A stretch of DNA of 5,332 nucleotides from the NCBI GenBank assembly GCA_050180015.1, contig JBFXEO010000206.1, positions 1-5,332 on the forward strand, read 5' to 3'. Below, piece by piece: positions 1-5,332 of this stretch. Under the pieces are notes generated by a model that ran no database searches, was not told where the DNA came from, and saw only the letters and a program-made list of their open reading frames with translations. Position numbers and translations under genes: made by a program. This stretch comes from JBFXEO01 sp050180015. GTDB lineage: Bacteria; Bacteroidota; Bacteroidia; Bacteroidales; Tenuifilaceae. The first letter of the stretch is position 1. Each line of letters begins with the position of its first letter.

Positions 1-1426
1 TAGGAAAGTACAGGTGTACTATTACCGGGCAAGCATACTCCGTTTCACATCCACAGGCATCAGACTCCTGCAAAAGCAGCTGCTGAAGGTAATATACATC
101 CAAGGGGTCAAAAAAATGATCTACAGTAATGGTAATCCTCTTCACGGAATCAACTTCAAGAGCGATTGGCTCTATTACCCTTTTAACGGGGGTAAAAAGT
201 CTTTGTTTAATTTTATCCTCATTCCATACCCGTTCATCATAGTAAATTTTGACAGAATGGCTTCCTGCATAGGCGGCCACACCATATATCCCATTTAAAT
301 TTCGAATTTGGTTTGCAAATGCCGTGGCACTACCGTAACACTTAATATTTTTAAGCCCCGTTTGGCTGTATATTCCGGCAGAGTTAATTTGTTCCTGTGT
401 TCCCCATTGAATGTCAATGGTGGGCACCTCCCATGTTTTACCTAATATAAAGCCTGCTGTAATTAGCACCACCAAAGCAAGGGCCGGTAACCACCGCATG
501 TTCTTTTTGTTAATTTGTAAGGTGTTATCCTCGGGACAAGCAGCTATGCAATCGCCACAAAGCGTACAGTCCACATGGGCTACAGATTCCATCGATGCAA
601 CATCTATTCCCTGTGGGCATTTCTTAGAGCATAAGCCGCAATCAATACACGAGTCAGCGTTGCGGGTGACTTTGACAAATAAAGGTTGAACCTTTTCCTT
701 TTTCCAAACTTCCAAAATATAGCCGCCTGCCGTTATTACTGCCAATGGAGCTACGTAGGAAATATCCAACCCCATCCTGAGCAGCACCACATAAACTATC
801 AGCACGCCGCCAATCCACCACCAAAATCTGAATAAATTGGAAGCGGCACCCAGCGGGCATAGGTACTTGCACCAAAACATCCGTAGGAAAATAGAGCCCA
901 AAACCAGCAGAAGTATGGCAATGGTTGAATATAGCACCACAACATCCGAATTAAAACCCGAAGTTACGGCGTAGTACGGGTCAACCTTTTTGCAGAATAA
1001 CTCGCTGCTCTGGAGTGTAAAGTAAAAAACGGTGAATAGCAGAACATACTTGAGTAAGCGTAATACCTTATCTGAAGTACCCGTTACGGTAAACCTAATC
1101 TTAAACTTTTCGCCTAACTTTCCGAGCCACTCACTAATGGTACCAAGCGGACATATATATCCGCAGAACAACTTACTCAACAAAATAACCCCAAGAATAA
1201 GAACAACGCCCATCATAATCTGATTGCTATTCATTGAGCAGGCCAACGAATCGCGCGTTAGGTAACTACCCAGGGCCTGTATCCCTCCAAAGGGGCAGTA
1301 CGCTTCAAAATCTGCAACATAGGTTTTATCTACCCATATTCTAATGCCCATGTACGCCAAAAAAAGTATAACCGAACTCTGAAAAACCGTTTTATACCAG
1401 TTCCTGTTATTGCCAAATATTTTCAT
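1..1426 (-). CDS. Membrane-bound 4Fe-4S protein (NapH/NosR/MauN-like) with C-terminal HMA-like extension, 3' partial
   Basis: I translated this frame by hand. It is open for 475 codons from the ATG at 1426 to the left edge with no stop, so the C-terminus is missing. Likely membrane helices are near residues 12-32, 68-87, 122-140, 163-183, 202-218, 224-238 and 311-329. Cysteine motifs in order are YCPFGG (C44), CGYICPLG (C88, C92) and CKYLCPLG (C186, C190). Two ferredoxin motifs follow, CIDCGLCSKKCP (C260/263/266/270) and CTLCGDCIAACP (C287/290/293/297), enough for two [4Fe-4S] clusters. This layout belongs to the Fer4_5/NapH/NosR group of inner-membrane electron-transfer proteins; the electron donor and acceptor cannot be told from sequence. 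After the last helix, residues 357-412 resemble a ferredoxin-like HMA domain with one cysteine (IKCYGSA, C363), then another segment with ACGCETEYAC (C458, C460, C466). It starts 22 bases after the 107-residue gene, with no clear Shine-Dalgarno, and is probably cotranscribed with it. The class is certain; the substrate and pathway are unknown. Confidence 0.88.
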   Translation of the reverse strand, partial: MKIFGNNRNWYKTVFQSSVILFLAYMGIRIWVDKTYVADFEAYCPFGGIQALGSYLTRDSLACSMNSNQIMMGVVLILGVILLSKLFCGYICPLGTISEWLGKLGEKFKIRFTVTGTSDKVLRLLKYVLLFTVFYFTLQSSELFCKKVDPYYAVTSGFNSDVVVLYSTIAILLLVLGSIFLRMFWCKYLCPLGAASNLFRFWWWIGGVLIVYVVLLRMGLDISYVAPLAVITAGGYILEVWKKEKVQPLFVKVTRNADSCIDCGLCSKKCPQGIDVASMESVAHVDCTLCGDCIAACPEDNTLQINKKNMRWLPALALVVLITAGFILGKTWEVPTIDIQWGTQEQINSAGIYSQTGLKNIKCYGSATAFANQIRNLNGIYGVAAYAGSHSVKIYYDERVWNEDKIKQRLFTPVKRVIEPIALEVDSVKRITITVDHFFDPLDVYYLQQLLLQESDACGCETEYACPVIVHLYFP

Positions 1427-1448
1427 GGATATATTGTTAAAGTTGTTT

Positions 1449-1772
1449 TTAGTGTTTAGGCTCCACCATAAAATCATTGCGGTACGAATACAGGTGGTAG
1501 GTATCCCTGAATTGCCTTATCATTTCCCGATCGTTATTATTTTCGGCTCTTCCCATGAGTGAATTTCCGCCAGCACCCACCATTATCCCCAGCGAAACAC
1601 ATATTAGTACCACCGACGCAATGCTAAGTATTCTACTACCCAGCGGCAAATGATCTACACCCGGTGCATCCGCCCTTTCAATACTTGCCATCACCCTATC
1701 TGCAAAGCTAGATGATGCAGAAACCCGAGTGTTCGGAAAACTATTCTCATCAAAATTGTGCTGTATTTCCAT
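1449..1772 (-). CDS. Unrecognised 107-residue single-pass membrane protein, possible anti-sigma-like regulator
   Basis: I do not recognise a named family. The protein has a polar N-terminal part (residues 1-47), one hydrophobic helix near 48-67 (RILSIASVVLICVSLGIMVG) and a 40-residue polar tail ending near FMVEP. There is no cleavable signal peptide at the N-terminus. The stretch FADRVMASIE (residues 23-32), followed by a single helix, recalls small Bacteroidota membrane proteins that act as anti-sigma factors, but no sigma-factor gene is visible next to it, so that role is only a guess. The start is supported by a purine-rich AAGGAAGG directly before the ATG, stronger than at the other genes here. 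The TAA stop lies 22 bases before the iron-sulfur gene in the same direction, so the two are probably an operon. An alternative role is a small accessory or assembly subunit for that membrane protein. Confidence 0.75.
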   Translation of the reverse strand: MEIQHNFDENSFPNTRVSASSSFADRVMASIERADAPGVDHLPLGSRILSIASVVLICVSLGIMVGAGGNSLMGRAENNNDREMIRQFRDTYHLYSYRNDFMVEPKH

Positions 1773-1780
1773 CCTTCCTT
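1773..1780 (-). promoter_or_regulatory. Shine-Dalgarno-like sequence of the 107-residue gene
   Basis: Read on the minus strand, the bases immediately before the ATG are AAGGAAGG. The core AAGGA lies 3 bases from the start codon, which is close but usable. Purine-rich Shine-Dalgarno sequences are often weak or absent in Bacteroidota, and the MATE and iron-sulfur genes here lack one. This site therefore helps fix the start of the small gene. Confidence 0.5.
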
Positions 1781-1822
1781 AATTGAGTTAAAATGATTTC
1801 AACAAAAGACAGGAGTGGGATT

Positions 1823-1851
1823 AAAAACTTGCGGTTCAAGTAATTTTTTTT
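1823..1851 (-). terminator. Weak, possibly bidirectional terminator after the MATE gene
   Basis: An inverted repeat ACTTG / CAAGT (1827-1831 and 1837-1841) with a 5-base loop is flanked by an A run on one side and a T run on the other. On the minus strand the stem runs into TTTTT, and an upstream A run could extend it by A-U pairs across a 2-base bulge. On the plus strand the same stem is followed after AA by eight T. The shape is that of a rho-independent terminator, but the GC-poor 5-bp core makes it weak. It lies about 70-100 bases beyond the MATE stop, where a terminator is expected. Confidence 0.4.
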
Positions 1852-1854
1852 GTA

Positions 1855-1872
1855 GCCTGTAATTTTACAGGC
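1855..1872. repeat. Perfect inverted repeat between the MATE and 107-residue genes
   Basis: GCCTGTAA and TTACAGGC are exact reverse complements separated by two T. In RNA this would most likely form a 6-7 bp stem with a 4-6 base loop. On the minus strand it is followed by TAC and an A run rather than a U run, so it is not a standard terminator by itself. It could be a 3'-end stabilising hairpin of the MATE message, part of a compound terminator with the hairpin at 1827-1841, or a dimeric regulator's binding site. I cannot choose between these. Confidence 0.45.
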
Positions 1873-1919
1873 AGCTGCTGGCAGGATTATATTATAAAGG
1901 AATGCCGCTCAGGGGTTAA

Positions 1920-3251
1920 CTACACTTTCTTCCCCAGCCACTTGTTCGATTTAAGGTAGATGTACGACAATGTCACAATTAAAATACTATAGAGAATTTC
2001 AGAGGACCAGACCCACGAAAGAGATTTTACAAAAACATTCGACATCAAATATGCCCAGGTTAAATATACCAGCAAGGTAAAAACCTCCAGGATAAACGAT
2101 ACCCAGGTATTCCCCGTACCCGAAACCCCGCTAAGCATTACAAAAGCGGCGGCCATTCCCAATGCGGCTACGGCAACAACGTAGAATACGGGTAACGATT
2201 GCCCTATTAAAACGGGATCGTTCGTATAAATTTTCAATAAAAGTTCAGGAATGGCAATACACACCAGTACAAGTAAGAATACAGCAGAGATGCTAAGCGT
2301 AATAATTTTTCGAATTAATAGCAGTACCTCGTTTGAACGCTCCTGCCCTATCAGTTGGCTAACAAACGTATTGGTGGCCGATGCAAATCCCCATATAGGA
2401 ATCATCAATACTATGTATATACTCCTTAGAATATTCGAAGCGGCAAGCGGAGTTTCACCCATCTTCTCGATAAAAAGGAAGAAAACGAACCAAACAAAGA
2501 TAGAAAGGGTGAACTGGATCATTAATGGCCATGCAATGCTCAGCAATCGGGCAAGCAACCTGAAGTTAACTGCCCCAAAGCGAAATAGGTTGAATGGTTT
2601 ATAGTTAAATTTAAACCGGGTGTAAATAATATATGTGGTAGCACCTGTTACTTCTGCAATTACCGATGCCAGCGCCGCACCCGAAATTCCCATTGGAGGA
2701 AACCCCCAATGCCCGAATATCAACACGTAGTCCAGTACAATATTTACCGTAACCATTATCAGGGTAGAGACAGTTATGATCTTAGTCCGGGTAATTCCCA
2801 CATAAAACGAATTGAACGAGTAGGCAATGAAGGCAAAAATCAGGCCCGGCATCCGAAAATCGATATACGCTTTCCCCGATTCGTAAATAGCCCTGGACTC
2901 GACCAAAAAACTCAGCAGCTGGCCCGACAGGAAACTACTTATAAATACCACTATCAATGCAAGTAACAGCAAAAAGTATAGCAAATGCTCAACTACCCTG
3001 CCAATGGATTTATTCGCCCCCTCGCCATACCTACGGGCAATTATGATTTGTCCGCCCATTGCAGTTCCCCATCCCAGCATCAACAGCACCTGGTAAAACA
3101 AACCGCCAACTACTCCGCCTCCAAGGGCAATTTCGCCGAGCCTTCCAAGAAAAGCGGTATCGGTAACATTTAGGATATTCTGGGCAATGCTCCCAACAAT
3201 GATGGGATAGGCAACCTTCCAGATTCGCCTGGTTGAGATGGCTGTTTGCAT
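1920..3251 (-). CDS. MATE-family multidrug/cation efflux transporter (NorM/DinF type)
   Basis: This is a complete 443-residue protein, the normal length for bacterial MATE transporters, ending in TAG. It is hydrophobic throughout and consistent with 12 membrane helices in two related halves (about 1-215 and 230-443). Family marks are P16 in helix 1, NVTDTAFLGRLGE (residues 28-40) with the conserved helix-1 acid D31, GGQIIIARRYGEG (66-78), the loop-helix motif GISGAALASVIAE (188-200), P242 at the start of the second half, and ATNTFVSQLIGQ (292-303). The pair LGRLGEIAL (first half) and IEKMGETPLAASNI (second half) shows the internal repeat. MATE proteins sit in the inner membrane and expel organic cations or drugs in exchange for H+ or Na+; D31 corresponds to the acid implicated in ion coupling. 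Neither substrate nor coupling ion can be read from sequence. The ATG gives the usual short N-terminus; no Shine-Dalgarno is visible. The neighbours do not suggest a substrate. Confidence 0.94.
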   Translation of the reverse strand: MQTAISTRRIWKVAYPIIVGSIAQNILNVTDTAFLGRLGEIALGGGVVGGLFYQVLLMLGWGTAMGGQIIIARRYGEGANKSIGRVVEHLLYFLLLLALIVVFISSFLSGQLLSFLVESRAIYESGKAYIDFRMPGLIFAFIAYSFNSFYVGITRTKIITVSTLIMVTVNIVLDYVLIFGHWGFPPMGISGAALASVIAEVTGATTYIIYTRFKFNYKPFNLFRFGAVNFRLLARLLSIAWPLMIQFTLSIFVWFVFFLFIEKMGETPLAASNILRSIYIVLMIPIWGFASATNTFVSQLIGQERSNEVLLLIRKIITLSISAVFLLVLVCIAIPELLLKIYTNDPVLIGQSLPVFYVVAVAALGMAAAFVMLSGVSGTGNTWVSFILEVFTLLVYLTWAYLMSNVFVKSLSWVWSSEILYSILIVTLSYIYLKSNKWLGKKV

Positions 3252-3298
3252 GTGGTTTATGGTACAAAAATAAACAAATACACAGACCTATTATTTTA

Positions 3299-3330
3299 GT
3301 AGGCCGGGTTATATCCCCTGGCAGGACTAC
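3299..3330. repeat. Imperfect GC-rich hairpin upstream of the MATE gene
   Basis: The arms GTAG-GCC-GGG (3299-3308) can pair with CCC (3315-3317), GGC (3320-3322) and CTAC (3327-3330), leaving a 6-base loop and bulges of 2 and 4 bases on one arm. This is the most GC-rich structure in the gap between the peptidase and the transporter. On the minus strand it is followed by TAAAATAAT, not a clean U run. It may be a weak terminator for the peptidase message or a structured 5' leader of the MATE message. Pairing was judged by eye. Confidence 0.35.
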
Positions 3331-3344
3331 CAAAAACGATTTAG

Positions 3345-3366
3345 AAATGCTGTAACCAGCGTATTT
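3345..3366 (-). terminator. Possible weak stem-loop terminator directly after the peptidase stop codon
   Basis: Starting on the first base after the TAA stop, the minus strand reads AAAT-AC-GCTG-GTTA-CAGC-ATTT. This gives a 4-bp GC-containing stem with a 4-base loop, extended by four A-T pairs across a 2-base bulge. The nearest T run (TTTTT) comes about ten bases later, so as an intrinsic terminator it is poor. Its position right behind the stop codon is the main argument for a role in ending or stabilising the peptidase message. Confidence 0.3.
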
Positions 3367-5332
3367 TTACAATGTATCCTGAAAATAACCGATAATTTTT
3401 TCAATTAAATGTACCCTATCCTTACCCAGAACATTATGATCGTGCTGGGGATACACAAAAAAATCGACCTGAATACCTCCCTTTATAAACTCGTGGATGA
3501 GCGTTAGGCTATTCTGCAACATTACAGTTTTATCCATATCATCGTGAATAATCAGCAGGCTTCCCTTTAGGTTTTTTACATAGTTCTTCAGGTCGGCATT
3601 CCCATACCCGTCGGGATTTTCTTCGGGCGTATCCATGTACCGCTCGCCGTACATAACCTCGTAGTATTTCCAGTCAGTAACAGGCCCTCCGGCCACACCA
3701 ACTTTAAACTGGTCAGGAGCCTTTAACATCAACGAAATGGCCATAAAACCGCCAAAACTCCATCCATGTACACCAATTCTTGAGGAATCTACATAATTCA
3801 ACCCTTTCAGGTACTTCACACCCACCAGCTGATCAGCCACTTCCTTAACACCCAGCTGCCTGTGGATCACCTGCTCGAAATCGGCTCCCCGATTCGATGT
3901 TCCCCTGTTATCGAGGGTAAATAGGATGAATCCCTTGTTGGCCATGTATGATTCCCATAGCCTGGCTCCGGCCATCCACGAATTGGTAACTAGCTGGGAG
4001 TGTGGCCCTCCGTACACATACACAACAACAGGATACTTTCGGGTTGAATCAAAATTCGACGGTTTAATTATACGCCCGTACAGCGTTGTTCCATCATCGG
4101 CCTTTAGGGTAAGCAGCTCTGGCAACGGAACGTCGTATCCGCGGTAAGGGTTTGGTGCCGTGATATAGCTTTTAACCTTTTTCCCCGTGGCTGTGTACAA
4201 ATCCACCTGATTGGGAATTGAAACGCTGGAGTAAAAATCGATAAAGTAACCATTATCAGCACTCATCTGTGGGTAATGCGTTCCATCGCCCACGGTTAAA
4301 CGGGTTACTGTTCCTTTTTTAATATCCAGCGAGTATAGTTGCTGCTCAATGGGACTATCTTTAGTAGAGGTAAAGTATATTGTACCCTTCTTCTGGTCGA
4401 TACTTACAACATCATTAACCTCCCATTCACCGTTTGTGAGCTGTTTTACCAAACCCTCCGTTATATCGTAAAGGTATAGATGATTCCACCCATCGCGTCG
4501 GCTTTGCCATATAAAACGGGTTGAACTGTTGGGTAAAAACCGTATTGGCCTTAACGGCTCCACATACTCATCATCCCGCTCCTCAAAATGGGTAGCCATC
4601 AAATCGCCGGTTAATGTGCTGTACTGGTTAAGTTTCATGTGATTTTGCCCCCGATTTAGTACGGCAATGTAAATACTCTTCTCATCGGGACTCCACGCCA
4701 CATTGGTTAGATACTGCTCCCTGGGTTCGCCCGTTTTAATGGTAACCGTTTTACCCGTTGCCACGCAGTAAACATTTACCGTAACCTCGTGGCTTTTGGT
4801 TCCTGCCATTGGATACCTAATATAATCGACCGTTGCTATTCTTTGGGTTATATCCACCAAGGGATACCGGGTTACCATCGTTTCATCCATTCTGTAGTAG
4901 GCAAGGAAGTTCCCTCCAGGCGACCAGAAAATGCCCCGATTAATCCCGAACTCGTTACGGTGCACCGACTGCCCGTTCACTATTCCCTTTTCACCATCGG
5001 CAGTTACTGCAACTATTGAGTCGCTGCTATTGATGATGAACAAATTGTTATCCACAGTGTAGGCTAACATTGAATGATTGGGGTTAATGTCCCAATTCTC
5101 GGAACGGTCAACAGTTTTAAATTTCCGCACTAACCGCCTGTCCTGCACGCTAAAATCGATAAGGTAAGGAGAAGAGTAAAACCGTAAAATATCCTTACTC
5201 ACCCACGTATAATTTATTCTGTTCAACGCGGGCAACGAGTCGGCCCGTAGAACTTCATTCAAATCATCCAGCTCAACCAGCATTTTGGGTTTCCCGCTGG
5301 GTACTGCAATTTCCATAATTCTACTGGAATCA
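3367..5332 (-). CDS. ptpA: Prolyl tripeptidyl peptidase A-like S9 serine exopeptidase, 5' partial
   Basis: The protein has the DPP-IV architecture: an N-terminal beta-propeller (to about residue 395, numbered from the ATG at 5316) and a C-terminal alpha/beta hydrolase domain. Catalytic residues visible are Ser520 (GWSFGG), Asp595 (HDDMDKTV) and His627 (YPQHDHNV); YVYGGP (434-438) is the usual oxyanion-loop region. The propeller carries VHRNEFGI with a single Glu122 instead of the double Glu of DPP-IV, and Glu553 lies in YYEVMYGERY. From memory, P. gingivalis PtpA is 732 residues with Ser603, Asp678, His710, Glu205 and Glu636; every one is offset by exactly 83 here, and the end matches too (649 + 83). 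PtpA cleaves tripeptides after proline from free N-termini in the periplasm or on the cell surface. The frame stays open upstream of the ATG (D-S-S-R-I) to the right edge, so that ATG is internal and the real start, with signal peptide, should be about 78 codons outside. DPP-IV activity is the main alternative. Confidence 0.93.
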   Translation of the reverse strand, partial: DSSRIMEIAVPSGKPKMLVELDDLNEVLRADSLPALNRINYTWVSKDILRFYSSPYLIDFSVQDRRLVRKFKTVDRSENWDINPNHSMLAYTVDNNLFIINSSDSIVAVTADGEKGIVNGQSVHRNEFGINRGIFWSPGGNFLAYYRMDETMVTRYPLVDITQRIATVDYIRYPMAGTKSHEVTVNVYCVATGKTVTIKTGEPREQYLTNVAWSPDEKSIYIAVLNRGQNHMKLNQYSTLTGDLMATHFEERDDEYVEPLRPIRFLPNSSTRFIWQSRRDGWNHLYLYDITEGLVKQLTNGEWEVNDVVSIDQKKGTIYFTSTKDSPIEQQLYSLDIKKGTVTRLTVGDGTHYPQMSADNGYFIDFYSSVSIPNQVDLYTATGKKVKSYITAPNPYRGYDVPLPELLTLKADDGTTLYGRIIKPSNFDSTRKYPVVVYVYGGPHSQLVTNSWMAGARLWESYMANKGFILFTLDNRGTSNRGADFEQVIHRQLGVKEVADQLVGVKYLKGLNYVDSSRIGVHGWSFGGFMAISLMLKAPDQFKVGVAGGPVTDWKYYEVMYGERYMDTPEENPDGYGNADLKNYVKNLKGSLLIIHDDMDKTVMLQNSLTLIHEFIKGGIQVDFFVYPQHDHNVLGKDRVHLIEKIIGYFQDTL

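Noticed and set aside
14..689. Plus-strand open frames across the left end.
   Set aside because: They lie opposite the iron-sulfur gene, whose minus-strand frame has continuous cysteine motifs and membrane helices. Their translations show no recognisable domain.
2251..2966. Plus-strand frames inside the MATE gene.
   Set aside because: They are antisense shadows without domains, and the minus-strand MATE protein is complete and unambiguous.
3265..3272. TATTTTTG on the minus strand, matching the Bacteroidota -7 box TAnnTTTG, upstream of the MATE gene.
   Set aside because: It would leave a leader of fewer than about ten bases, and no TTTG-like -33 element lies about 19 bases further upstream. 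In an AT-rich gap the match is easily chance.
1878..3326. The 9-base word CTGGCAGGA occurs in both intergenic gaps (1878-1886 and 3318-3326).
   Set aside because: For two gaps of this size a shared 9-mer is expected by chance in roughly one case in twenty, and the flanks do not match.
3031..3333. A 100-residue minus-strand frame overlapping the start of the MATE gene.
   Set aside because: It overlaps the MATE coding sequence out of frame, and its translation is of low plausibility, rich in His, Arg, Cys and Trp. The MATE frame explains the region.
5314..5316. The ATG at 5316 as the true start of the peptidase.
   Set aside because: The frame continues open to the right edge, the protein would lack a signal peptide and part of the propeller, and PtpA-type proteins are about 83 residues longer at the N-terminus.

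Overview
The window most likely comes from a member of the Bacteroidota, probably Bacteroidales/Marinilabiliales-like. The evidence is moderate GC, leaders mostly without Shine-Dalgarno sequences, and a complete set of active-site landmarks matching prolyl tripeptidyl peptidase A (PtpA, best known from Porphyromonas gingivalis). A finer assignment is not possible from this sequence alone. All recognisable genes lie on the minus strand, so they are transcribed from high to low coordinates. I see no RNA gene, mobile element, CRISPR array or prophage sequence.

In transcription order: (1) 5332-3367, an S9-family serine exopeptidase of the PtpA type. Its N-terminus, including the expected signal peptide, lies beyond the right edge. 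(2) 3366-3252, a 115-base gap with two hairpins. (3) 3251-1920, a complete 443-residue MATE-family efflux transporter. (4) 1919-1773, a 147-base gap with two hairpins, one of them terminator-like. (5) 1772-1449, an unrecognised 107-residue protein with one membrane segment. (6) 1426 to the left edge, a polytopic membrane iron-sulfur protein of the NapH/NosR/MauN type. It has two CxxxCP motifs and two [4Fe-4S] ferredoxin motifs, followed by a C-terminal extension that looks like a heavy-metal-associated (ferredoxin-like) fold. This gene is cut at its 3' end by the left edge.

Genes 5 and 6 are separated by 22 bases and are probably one operon, so the small protein may regulate or assist the iron-sulfur protein. 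PtpA and the MATE transporter are neighbours in the same direction, but nothing in the sequence links them functionally. PtpA would act in the periplasm or at the outer surface, releasing tripeptides from proline-containing peptides. MATE would export cationic or drug-like compounds using an ion gradient.

Most of the window is ordinary chromosome. The least explained part is the left third: the small membrane protein plus the iron-sulfur protein with its unusual C-terminal extension. I did not find a convincing new multi-gene system.
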